A stretch of 42,883 bases of DNA from Nanoarchaeales archaeon (GTDB lineage Archaea; Nanobdellota; Nanobdellia; Woesearchaeales; UBA583). This document shows positions 1 through 6,730 of this stretch, piece by piece. Under the pieces are notes generated by a model. It was not told the origin of the DNA, did no database searches, and saw only the letters and a program-made list of their open reading frames with translations. The translations under genes and the position numbers were made by a program. Within the stretch, counting starts at the first letter, position 1; each line of letters starts with the position of its first letter. The stretch covers positions 1-42,883 of the forward strand of contig JABSQY010000009.1 of the NCBI GenBank assembly GCA_013215525.1, read 5' to 3'.

Positions 1-2832
1 AGTCCAAATGAGAGTGCTAATGTATCGTTTAATAGTTTCTTTAATTTCACAGCTAATATTTCTTGTATTGGTGGAGAATGTGGAGATGTAATAATTATAT
101 TAGACCCAGAGGAAGTTGAAATTAATGAATCAGTAAACACAACTATAAACACAACATTAAACACAACATTAAACACAACATTAAACACAACTATAAACAC
201 AACAATAAACTCAACTATAAACACAACATTAAACACAACAATAAACACAACAATAAACACAACAATAAACACTACAATAAACACTACAATAAACACTACA
301 ATAAACTCAACTATAAACACAACATTAAACACAATATTAAACACTACAATAAACTCAACTATAAACACAACATTAAACACAATATTAAACACTACAATAA
401 ACACTACAATAAACACTACAATAAATACAATATTAAACACAACAGTAAATGAATATAATTTCACATTTGTTGATCCGTTAGTTGAATACGAAGGTGGAAA
501 TTTCAGTGCAGGAGAAAGTTCTTTTCTTCGAACTTGGGACTCATATGATTATGGACTTCCAAATACTTTGTCAAATGGAAGTAGAGGTATACTTGCTAGT
601 GAGATTGTAAATTTTACAGCTATATACACAAACACAAATATAGGAACTTCAATTAATACAACATCAGGAGGAGTTTGTAAAATCAAATTCAGTGATGGAG
701 AGTATAATATAACTTATGTTTCAGACAAATACGTTTATAATAGATCATTTTCAAATCCAGGGTTAAAAGAATACAGTATTACATGTACACATCCAACTTT
801 ATCAAATTTAACAACTATGAGTTCAATTGTAATTAGTAATAATTCAGATTCAACAAAAGGAGCTGTGTCAAATCAAACAGGAGCAACACCATTTTACACA
901 ACTAGTACAAATCCAATAACACTTACAAATCTAAGAGGAGGAGATACTCAAACTTTATTATGGAAAGTTAATAGTACAGGAATTATTGGTAAATCATATA
1001 CATTCTTTGTTGAAGGAAATGGAACTTATGTTGATTATAATAAATCAAAAGAAATTAATTTAACAATTACTTCCTATGATGTAACTAACCCTACAATAAT
1101 TTCAACAATTATAACACCAGGAATAATTGGAATTAATGAGTCAGTTAATTTATATATGACTGGTTCAGATAATGTTGGAATTAAAAGTTGTACTGCAATA
1201 ATTACTCGTCCGGGTACTAGTAATACATCATTTATTAATAATTTATGTAATACATCGTATACATTTAATAAGACAAATCTTACTGGAAATTATTTAATCA
1301 ATTTTAGTATATCTGACTTTGCTGGAAATACAAAAAATATAACTAAATATTTTGTAGTTAGAAAATTAATTAATTATAGTTTAAATATTTCAGTTGATGT
1401 ATCTTTTGGAATTAAAGTTCCAGCGAATCGAAATATTAATATTACAATAATTTATCCAAAAACTAATGGGGTGATTGTTTATAATAATTCAGTTAATGGT
1501 TCAATTTCAATTCAAATACCTGATGATTTATTTCACTTAAAATTTGATTTATTTAATAATAAGTTAAATATTTTATTAAAAAATATAAATCTATCTGATG
1601 AATCAAAAAAGAATATTGACTTTAACGAAGTAAATGAAAGTAAATATCCTACTCATTTAGTTACATATGGAATTGAAACATCACTTAACTTTACAAATGC
1701 ATCTGTTAAAATTTATTATAAAGGATTAAAATATAATCATGTAAATAATTTAGAATTATATAAATGTGATGATTGGAATTTCACAACTAGTGTTTGTGGT
1801 GTAAGTGGATTTAATAATACTGGTGCCAGTGCAAATTCAGTTGGAGAATATTTTGAATTAAGTACTAATTCATTTTCAGGGTTTGCAATTATTGAATCTG
1901 AGCCTTCCTGTGAAGACAATAATTCATGTGGTGGAGGTGGTTCAGGTGTAAGTTCAGGTGGAAGTTCTGGCAGTAGAGAATATGAACTATTACAATTAGA
2001 TAGCTGTGATTTTGGATATGATTTAAATGATGATAAAACAGAATGCATATATAATGAATCATACTTTGATAATCTTTACAAAACTCCTCATGTTAACATT
2101 ACTAAAGAACTTGATGATAAATCCGATTTTATTGAAACATTTGACCCAGTTGTCTCTAATGATTCTATTGAAATTCAAGATGATTTATTTGATATTAAAT
2201 TTGAATTAGATTCTGTAGTTATTGAAAATTCACATGATTTAATAAGTATTATTACCTTTGAGAAGTTTGGTTTAACTCCAACGTTAGTCAACTTTGAGAT
2301 TAATATTTATGATTCTCAAAATAATGTAGTATTCACAAATAAATATTCCAGATTCGTTGAAACTGACGAATTATTTTCAGAAACTTATAAAGATTTAAAT
2401 ATTTTAAAATCCGATAATTATATAATAGAATTAACTACTGAATATGGTAATGGTAAAATAGATAAATTCACTCAACACTTTACAATAGTGGAGGAAGAAT
2501 TAAATTTATTACCACATAATCTTTTGATTGGTATTTTATTATTATTAATCTTTGTAGGAATTTATCTAGTTATAAAATATAAATTAAATAAAACTTATAT
2601 AATTAAATTTAATAGAAACTATAAATTTTCAAATAAAAATAAATCAAAAAATCCAAAACAATATCTTGCTGAAAGATTTATCACAAGTTCCACTCATAAC
2701 AATGATTTAATTAAACGATGTAAGGAATTAGAAAAAAATAAATCATTAAAAAAAAGTTTTGAAGATAAATTAAAAACTAATAAACACAAAATTATGAACA
2801 GTTTAAATAATTTTTATAATAAAAAAAAGTAA
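1..2832 (+). CDS. Large secreted, membrane-anchored surface protein with poly-sequon repeat (5' end outside window)
   Basis: The frame is open from base 1, so the start lies upstream; 943 residues are visible. Residues about 46-149 are 26 tandem four-residue units Asn-Thr-Thr-Ile/Leu, nearly all of them N-glycosylation sequons (N-X-S/T). Beta-rich Ig-like segments follow, itself rich in sequons, then a region with paired Cys, a Gly/Ser linker (GGGGSG, about residue 645) and another Cys pair. One membrane helix near the C terminus (nt about 2515-2580) is followed by a basic tail of about 80 residues. This is the topology of an envelope protein: large outside part, single anchor, short cytoplasmic tail. 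The family is not recognised; the late beta domain vaguely recalls PGF-pre-PGF-type archaeal surface domains. Stop is TAA. Confidence 0.8.
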   Translation, partial: SPNESANVSFNSFFNFTANISCIGGECGDVIIILDPEEVEINESVNTTINTTLNTTLNTTLNTTINTTINSTINTTLNTTINTTINTTINTTINTTINTTINSTINTTLNTILNTTINSTINTTLNTILNTTINTTINTTINTILNTTVNEYNFTFVDPLVEYEGGNFSAGESSFLRTWDSYDYGLPNTLSNGSRGILASEIVNFTAIYTNTNIGTSINTTSGGVCKIKFSDGEYNITYVSDKYVYNRSFSNPGLKEYSITCTHPTLSNLTTMSSIVISNNSDSTKGAVSNQTGATPFYTTSTNPITLTNLRGGDTQTLLWKVNSTGIIGKSYTFFVEGNGTYVDYNKSKEINLTITSYDVTNPTIISTIITPGIIGINESVNLYMTGSDNVGIKSCTAIITRPGTSNTSFINNLCNTSYTFNKTNLTGNYLINFSISDFAGNTKNITKYFVVRKLINYSLNISVDVSFGIKVPANRNINITIIYPKTNGVIVYNNSVNGSISIQIPDDLFHLKFDLFNNKLNILLKNINLSDESKKNIDFNEVNESKYPTHLVTYGIETSLNFTNASVKIYYKGLKYNHVNNLELYKCDDWNFTTSVCGVSGFNNTGASANSVGEYFELSTNSFSGFAIIESEPSCEDNNSCGGGGSGVSSGGSSGSREYELLQLDSCDFGYDLNDDKTECIYNESYFDNLYKTPHVNITKELDDKSDFIETFDPVVSNDSIEIQDDLFDIKFELDSVVIENSHDLISIITFEKFGLTPTLVNFEINIYDSQNNVVFTNKYSRFVETDELFSETYKDLNILKSDNYIIELTTEYGNGKIDKFTQHFTIVEEELNLLPHNLLIGILLLLIFVGIYLVIKYKLNKTYIIKFNRNYKFSNKNKSKNPKQYLAERFITSSTHNNDLIKRCKELEKNKSLKKSFEDKLKTNKHKIMNSLNNFYNKKK
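136..447 (+). repeat. 26 tandem 12-bp units encoding N-T-T-[I/L]
   Basis: Units start every 12 bases from 136 to 436 with the pattern AAC-ACA-ACA-ATA/TTA. Twenty-three units encode a sequon (NTT, or NST at 208, 304 and 352). Three units (328, 376, 424) read NTI and are not sequons. The repeat stays in frame throughout because 12 is divisible by 3. Synonymous variation (aca/act, ata/tta) shows it is not a recent pure expansion. Confidence 0.97.
301..396 (+). repeat. Perfect 48-bp duplication inside the sequon array
   Basis: Bases 301-348 and 349-396 are identical. Each holds four 12-bp units (NST, NTT, NTI, NTT). This marks a recent multi-unit expansion step within the older array. Confidence 0.95.
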
Positions 2833-2865
2833 TTTTTATTCAAAATTTATTTTTTTAAAAACAAA

Positions 2866-2874
2866 CATTTAAAA
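2866..2874 (+). promoter_or_regulatory. TATA box of thymidine kinase gene
   Basis: catttaaaa is centred about 27 nt before the ATG at 2897, which predicts a leaderless transcript and supports that start. Confidence 0.5.
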
Positions 2875-2896
2875 CCTAAAATAATAAAAAATAAGT

Positions 2897-3493
2897 ATGA
2901 ACTACAACCACATCAAGCCAGGTACACTTGAAATATATTGCGGCCCTATGAAATCAGGAAAAACAAGAGAAATTCTTCACAAAATAGATAAAATTAAATA
3001 TTTAGAAAATTGTAACTTTTTATTTATTAAACCAAATATAGATACACGTGAAAGCTTTATTAAATCAAGATTTTCAGAAATGAAAGAACAATGTGAAACT
3101 GTGGATGAAAATAATCCAAATCAAATATTAAGTTTAATTAAATCTAATTTAGATTTATTAATAATTGATGAAATTCAATTCTTTTCAGAAGAGATAGTTA
3201 AAGTAATTGAAAAAATTTTAAAAACAGGAATCCATGTAGTAGTTGCAGGACTTGACACTGATTTTGCAGGAAAAGGATTCGGACAAGTACCACAACTAAT
3301 GACACTTGCAACACACGTTCATAAATTATCTGGAATTTGCGAATATTCTGGTTGCTCAAACTCTTCAATTCGTTCTCAAAGATTAATAGATGGTAAACCT
3401 GCTGGAAAAAATGACAAACAAGTATCAATTGAAGGACAAAACAATACTTATGAATCAAGATGTCTAGTTCATCATGAAGTTGAAGAAGAATAA
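2897..3493 (+). CDS. tdk: Thymidine kinase (type II)
   Basis: Phosphorylates thymidine to dTMP with ATP, a salvage route expected in an organism with reduced nucleotide synthesis. Walker A GPMKSGKT lies at residues 16-23, the Walker B/lasso motif DEIQFF at 91-96, and the AGLDTDFAGKGFG segment after it is typical of type II enzymes. The structural zinc ligands are probably C148, C153, C189 and H192; the first pair is spaced by four residues instead of the usual two. Length 198 aa is normal. It faces the ribosomal operon tail to tail. In many archaea ndk and infB follow eL24; here this convergent gene stands instead. Confidence 0.93.
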   Translation: MNYNHIKPGTLEIYCGPMKSGKTREILHKIDKIKYLENCNFLFIKPNIDTRESFIKSRFSEMKEQCETVDENNPNQILSLIKSNLDLLIIDEIQFFSEEIVKVIEKILKTGIHVVVAGLDTDFAGKGFGQVPQLMTLATHVHKLSGICEYSGCSNSSIRSQRLIDGKPAGKNDKQVSIEGQNNTYESRCLVHHEVEEE

Positions 3494-3622
3494 TTCTTCA
3501 AACATATTTTTTAATATAATAACTAATTTTCAAACTTTAGAAGATAAAATAGTTATACTATGTAAAATTTAATTTTTAGAATATATATATATAATTGATT
3601 TAATAATAAAAAAGAAATAAAA

Positions 3623-3820
3623 TTATTTCTTTAAGTTCGCTTTCATTCCACCTTTTTGGTAGAATCCAGTCCACTTTAATTTTCTTGCATCTCTTTTCAG
3701 AACAAGCATGTTTTTCTCACACTTTAATGCACAAAAATTTAAAACTTGTCCGTTATCTCTAACGAAAATTTTTCCAAATCCCTTTTGAACTTCAGCATCA
3801 CAAAATGTACATTTAACCAT
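3623..3820 (-). CDS. rpl24e: 50S ribosomal protein eL24 (L24e)
   Basis: Small zinc-finger protein of the large subunit. It has the N-terminal Cys pair CTFC and a second pair in NFCALKC, then the family motif KCEKNMLVLKRDARKLKWT. I start it at 3820 (MVKCTFC): this leaves a 2-nt gap after the eS28 stop, and GGAGG stands 12 nt upstream, a Shine-Dalgarno site suited to an internal operon gene. An upstream start at 3850 would add ten residues absent from the family. The 65-aa product is the normal size. Last gene of the eL8-eS28-eL24 operon. Confidence 0.95.
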   Translation of the reverse strand: MVKCTFCDAEVQKGFGKIFVRDNGQVLNFCALKCEKNMLVLKRDARKLKWTGFYQKGGMKANLKK

Positions 3821-3822
3821 TT

Positions 3823-4071
3823 TTACTTCTTTCCTCCAGTTTTCTTCCAAATCTTTCTAGCTTCGTATTCAGTCTCAGTCATCATTAATACATCATTAAC
3901 TTTAACTGGTCCTCTAACATTTCTAGTGATAATCTTTCCTTCATCACGTCCTGCCATAACCTTTACTCTAACTTGAGTAACACCACCCTTAGCGGATGCG
4001 TTACCGACAATAGTTTCAACAGTACCAGGGATACTTTCTACTACTACAGTCTTTTCTTTCTTTTTAGCCAT
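3823..4071 (-). CDS. rps28e: 30S ribosomal protein eS28 (S28e)
   Basis: Small OB-fold protein of the small subunit near the mRNA exit channel. The diagnostic segments are GGVTQVRVKVMAGRDEGK and the near-invariant TRNVRGPVKVNDVL, followed by the basic C-terminal EYEARK stretch. It has 82 aa, with a Lys-rich N-terminal extension and tail. It sits between eL8 (15-nt gap) and eL24 (2-nt gap) in the conserved archaeal order. Confidence 0.95.
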   Translation of the reverse strand: MAKKKEKTVVVESIPGTVETIVGNASAKGGVTQVRVKVMAGRDEGKIITRNVRGPVKVNDVLMMTETEYEARKIWKKTGGKK

Positions 4072-4086
4072 TTTAAGTACCTAAAA

Positions 4087-4506
4087 TTATTCAGACTTCT
4101 CTTCAGTCTTTTCTTCAGTCTTAACTTCTTCAGCAACTTCTTCAGCTACTTCTTCAGTCTTAACTTCTTCAGTCTTTTCTTCAGCCATAGAAGCTACAAG
4201 AGCTTCTAAATCTTTTTTAGCAGCACCAGCATCAGTTACAGCGATTGCAGTTGTAGTTTTTAAACCAACAGCAGCACCTAACTCAGCTTTAGAACCAGCA
4301 GCAGCGTAAACTGCTTTCATCTCAGAAGATAATCCTTCTAAGTGAGCAATAATTTCAGCAGGTGAAACATCATTAGCAGCAACTACTAATTTAGCTTGTC
4401 CTCTTTCAATTGCTTTTGTAACTTCATTAACACCGATCTTAATTGATCCAGATTCTTTTGCTTTTGCAATGATTGCAAAAACTTGTTTTTCATCGATTTC
4501 TACCAT
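4087..4506 (-). CDS. rpl7ae: Ribosomal protein eL8 / L7Ae (kink-turn binding)
   Basis: Kink-turn RNA-binding protein shared by the large subunit, box C/D and H/ACA RNPs and archaeal RNase P. The family core is clear: IKIGVNEVTKAIERGQAKLVVAANDVSP, with the NEVTK motif that contacts the sheared G-A pairs. An acidic tail of EE(V/K)-type repeats (about 35 residues) is added at the C terminus; it is absent from ordinary archaeal L7Ae. I place the start at MVEIDEKQ (4506). Upstream ATG and TTG codons in frame (4521, 4530) are possible, and a GAGG sequence sits too close to one and too far from the other to decide. First gene of the ribosomal operon. Confidence 0.94.
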   Translation of the reverse strand: MVEIDEKQVFAIIAKAKESGSIKIGVNEVTKAIERGQAKLVVAANDVSPAEIIAHLEGLSSEMKAVYAAAGSKAELGAAVGLKTTTAIAVTDAGAAKKDLEALVASMAEEKTEEVKTEEVAEEVAEEVKTEEKTEEKSE

Positions 4507-4813
4507 TTTTAATTGTATCATAAACCTCAAAACTAAAATATTACGTTAGTAATATCCTGAAAATATTAATATTGGATTTACTCCAATTAATTATATTTTC
4601 TATATATATTTGTGAAATATTCAAATTAATTCAAATATATCTCAAAAATACCGTTTTGATTACATATATTAGTCGTTAACCCTTTATAAATCTCTTCAAA
4701 ATACAATGTTTTACTATCGCATAAATATAAACCTTTAAATACTAGAGCGGATTAAATTTACTTAGTGGAAGCGAAGAGTAACATTAGTAAAATTTCTTCC
4801 AGTAAATTTTAAA
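4507..4813. promoter_or_regulatory. Divergent intergenic region between eL8 and cold-shock genes
   Basis: No gene is seen. Toward eL8 it holds two perfect stem-loops: ATATTAC/GTAATAT with a 4-nt loop at 4538-4555, and ATTGGA/TCCAAT with a 5-nt loop at 4571-4587. Toward the cold-shock gene it holds two TATA-like boxes, cctttataaa at 4681-4690 and cctttaaat at 4732-4740, and the inverted repeat at 4754-4809. Confidence 0.7.
4754..4809 (+). promoter_or_regulatory. Long inverted repeat / leader hairpin before cold-shock gene
   Basis: AAATTTACT (4754-4762) pairs perfectly with AGTAAATTT (4801-4809). Inside it GGAAG (4767-4771) pairs with CTTCC (4796-4800). Only a 4-nt one-sided bulge interrupts the 14-bp stem, and the loop is 24 nt. 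The stem ends 4 nt before the ATG, so it could block the start. If the TATA at 4732-4740 is used, transcription would begin near 4762 and the outer stem would be lost; the upstream TATA would give the full hairpin. Confidence 0.6.
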
Positions 4814-5083
4814 ATGGAAGGAAAAGTAAAGTTTTTTAACACAGAGAAAGGATTTGGTTTCATTGCTGATACTGAAGGTAAAGAGTATTTTGTACACATT
4901 TCAGGGATTGAAAACAATCAAGAATTAGAACAAAACCAAAGAGTTTCTTTCGAAATTGAACAAGGGGACAGAGGTCCTAAAGCTGTAGACGTAAAAGTTT
5001 TAGCTGATGAAGAAGAATCATCTGAAGATTCAGAAGAATCCTCAGAAGATGAAGCTACTGAAGAAGTAGCTGACGAAGAATAA
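4814..5083 (+). CDS. Cold-shock domain protein with acidic tail
   Basis: Single-stranded nucleic acid-binding OB-fold protein, probably an RNA chaperone. The cold-shock domain spans residues 1-62 with RNP1 KGFGFI and RNP2 YFVHIS, and starts with the usual GKVKFFN. It ends with RGPKAVDVKVL. A 25-residue Glu/Ser/Asp tail follows, unlike the bare 65-70 aa bacterial Csp. Domains of this type are scattered in archaea and usually taken as bacterial acquisitions. A 7-T run at 5096-5102 may terminate it. Confidence 0.93.
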   Translation: MEGKVKFFNTEKGFGFIADTEGKEYFVHISGIENNQELEQNQRVSFEIEQGDRGPKAVDVKVLADEEESSEDSEESSEDEATEEVADEE

Positions 5084-5095
5084 ATTTATTTATTC

Positions 5096-5102
5096 TTTTT
5101 TT
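5096..5102 (+). terminator. Oligo-T terminator after cold-shock gene
   Basis: A run of seven T lies 13 nt past the stop, as expected for archaeal termination; no hairpin precedes it. Confidence 0.4.
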
Positions 5103-5248
5103 ATTAAACAAAAATTAATTATTCTACAAAAATTCAAATAAAAACTTATAATTATACTATTTTCTACAAATTAGATACTAAATAAAAAGAAAATCAAAAA
5201 AACTAATAGTAAACAGTTCTACACATTAATTCTACAAACTAGACAATT

Positions 5249-5755
5249 CTACATCTTAGTCCAAGAAGACTCGAAATATGTAACATCATTCTCAATGTCA
5301 ATCACAGCATTTAACAACTTTTTCTTAGTAGAATGAGCAACTCTATTAAAACTTGCAAAATCGGACACAGCTAGTTTATCTTTATGTGAAACTACAACTA
5401 CAAGCCACTCTGAGTGTCCGTCACCAACAGCTACACCTTTCTCATATATTCTAAAATCAACGCCATAACGTAATCCAGACTGTACATTATAACCTTTTTT
5501 AACCAAATCAGAATAAACTAAAAATACATTAATATCAACTTTTAACTTTTTAATAATCTCATTAAACTCTACTTTTTTATTTTTAGAATTTATAACTTCA
5601 ATCTTATTTTTATTAATTAAAAATAAAACTTCATAAACATTTAAAGAAAACAAATTATCTAATTTTTCACCAAACCCTTTTGAATTCAAACTTTGCCAAG
5701 AATTTTCTTCTAAAACAAAATTGTTTTTAATTAATTGAACTTTAAACTTATTCAT
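5249..5755 (-). CDS. endA: tRNA-splicing endonuclease EndA
   Basis: Cuts bulge-helix-bulge introns from precursor tRNAs. The catalytic triad is visible: Y104 in DFRIYEKG, H114 in GDGHSEWLV and K145 in the STKKKLLNAV helix. The Tyr-His (10) and His-Lys (31) spacings equal those of the Methanocaldococcus jannaschii enzyme. Length 168 aa with one catalytic domain points to the homotetrameric (alpha-4) form. It is translationally coupled to the upstream membrane-protein gene (8-bp overlap). The stop is TAG, one of three in the window. Confidence 0.92.
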   Translation of the reverse strand: MNKFKVQLIKNNFVLEENSWQSLNSKGFGEKLDNLFSLNVYEVLFLINKNKIEVINSKNKKVEFNEIIKKLKVDINVFLVYSDLVKKGYNVQSGLRYGVDFRIYEKGVAVGDGHSEWLVVVVSHKDKLAVSDFASFNRVAHSTKKKLLNAVIDIENDVTYFESSWTKM

Positions 5756-6308
5756 TTGTTATAATATAAAATATTTTACCAAGTAATTGGTTTTCATTAA
5801 TTTTTACAATATCATCACTGGATGAAATATGAATTAAATCATTATTAAAAATTAAGTATTTTCCAGTTTTTAAAATTCCATTAACTCTAAATGCAACAAA
5901 ATCTCCTTTAACTAATTGTGAAACTGTTTTCTCTAAATAATAAACTCCATCTTCTTCTCCAACATTTCCTTTAAATGTAAGTGAAATTACAGAATTATCC
6001 TTTTTTGAATTAAAATAACTAACTTGTGAAATTTCAACATCTAACTCATTAAAACTAGAATACCTCTCAGTAACTCTTGCACGTGAGAGAGTAGAATTTG
6101 AATTATCTGCAATATTGAACGTTGCAGCTTTTTGAACTTGTTCAATATCTTCTAAAAGAGATTGTGTAGATTGAACATGAGCTCCAATTGGTGTCACATC
6201 GGACAACACAACACGGCTCATAAGTACAATTAAACTCAAAAATAATGTCAAAAATAAAATAAATCCAATTGACAAGAAATAATTAAGCATTTTCTCTTTT
6301 TTATTCAT
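5748..6308 (-). CDS. Membrane protein of unknown function (possible signal-peptidase-fold)
   Basis: One N-terminal membrane helix (residues about 12-33) is followed by an exported domain of about 150 residues. The C-terminal part (LVKGDFVAFRVNG to ENQLLGKIFYII) has the rhythm of the second half of archaeal signal peptidase I: GD-hydrophobic, then a late GK-hydrophobic strand. I see no SMEP-type Ser motif or matching Lys, so an active peptidase is unlikely. Function is not recognised. It is the upstream gene of endA and overlaps it. Confidence 0.55.
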   Translation of the reverse strand: MNKKEKMLNYFLSIGFILFLTLFLSLIVLMSRVVLSDVTPIGAHVQSTQSLLEDIEQVQKAATFNIADNSNSTLSRARVTERYSSFNELDVEISQVSYFNSKKDNSVISLTFKGNVGEEDGVYYLEKTVSQLVKGDFVAFRVNGILKTGKYLIFNNDLIHISSSDDIVKINENQLLGKIFYIITNE

Positions 6309-6680
6309 ATAGTATAATTTCTTTTATAATATATATAAAACTTTGCTTAAACTTTTGTAGGAAGTTTAAACAACGGCTTAGAAATCTTCGATTTCTTGAG
6401 TTATCTTTTATTACATATAATAACATAATTAATAATTATCAAATTTGATACTTTAAGGTATCCAAAGAATAGAATTATAATGAATTTAATCTAATTTTAT
6501 TCCATTTCATTACATAAAATAAAATTAAACTCTTTATAATATACATATTCCATAAAATTTTCTCAAATTTTACTAGCCAATATACAATTTTTACTTAAAC
6601 TTTCTTCATATCGCTTTCGCTCAATTCGAAAATTTAAGCAAAAATAAACTTTATTTATGCCAAAAACAACCAAAAAAATC
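6309..6680. other. Structured non-coding region
   Basis: No coding frame is supported. It contains hairpins AAACTT/AAGTTT (6349-6367) and AGAAATC/GATTTCT with a 3-nt loop (6380-6396), a perfect 14-bp palindrome TATCAAATTTGATA (6438-6451), and an 11-bp stem with one mismatch between 6594-6604 and 6628-6638. A 10-bp inverted repeat (tttgcttaaa at 6342-6351, tttaagcaaa at 6633-6642) brackets most of it. It may be an RNA gene or the remnant of a small element. Confidence 0.5.
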
Positions 6681-6685
6681 AAAAC

Positions 6686-6694
6686 CTTTATAAA
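6686..6694 (+). promoter_or_regulatory. TATA box of the 654-aa surface protein gene
   Basis: Preceded by aaaac as a likely BRE, ctttataaa is centred 41 nt before the ATG, so a short leader of about 15 nt is expected, unlike the leaderless genes. Confidence 0.6.
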
Positions 6695-6730
6695 TTATTA
6701 ATTAGAGAGTAGTAATATAATATAAATAAA

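Noticed and set aside
136..447. CRISPR-like short tandem repeat
   Set aside because: Units are 12 bp with no spacers and stay in one coding frame; it is a coding repeat.
1737..2048. 103-aa opposite-strand Pro-rich frame
   Set aside because: It is the complement of the Gly/Ser linker region of the surface protein.
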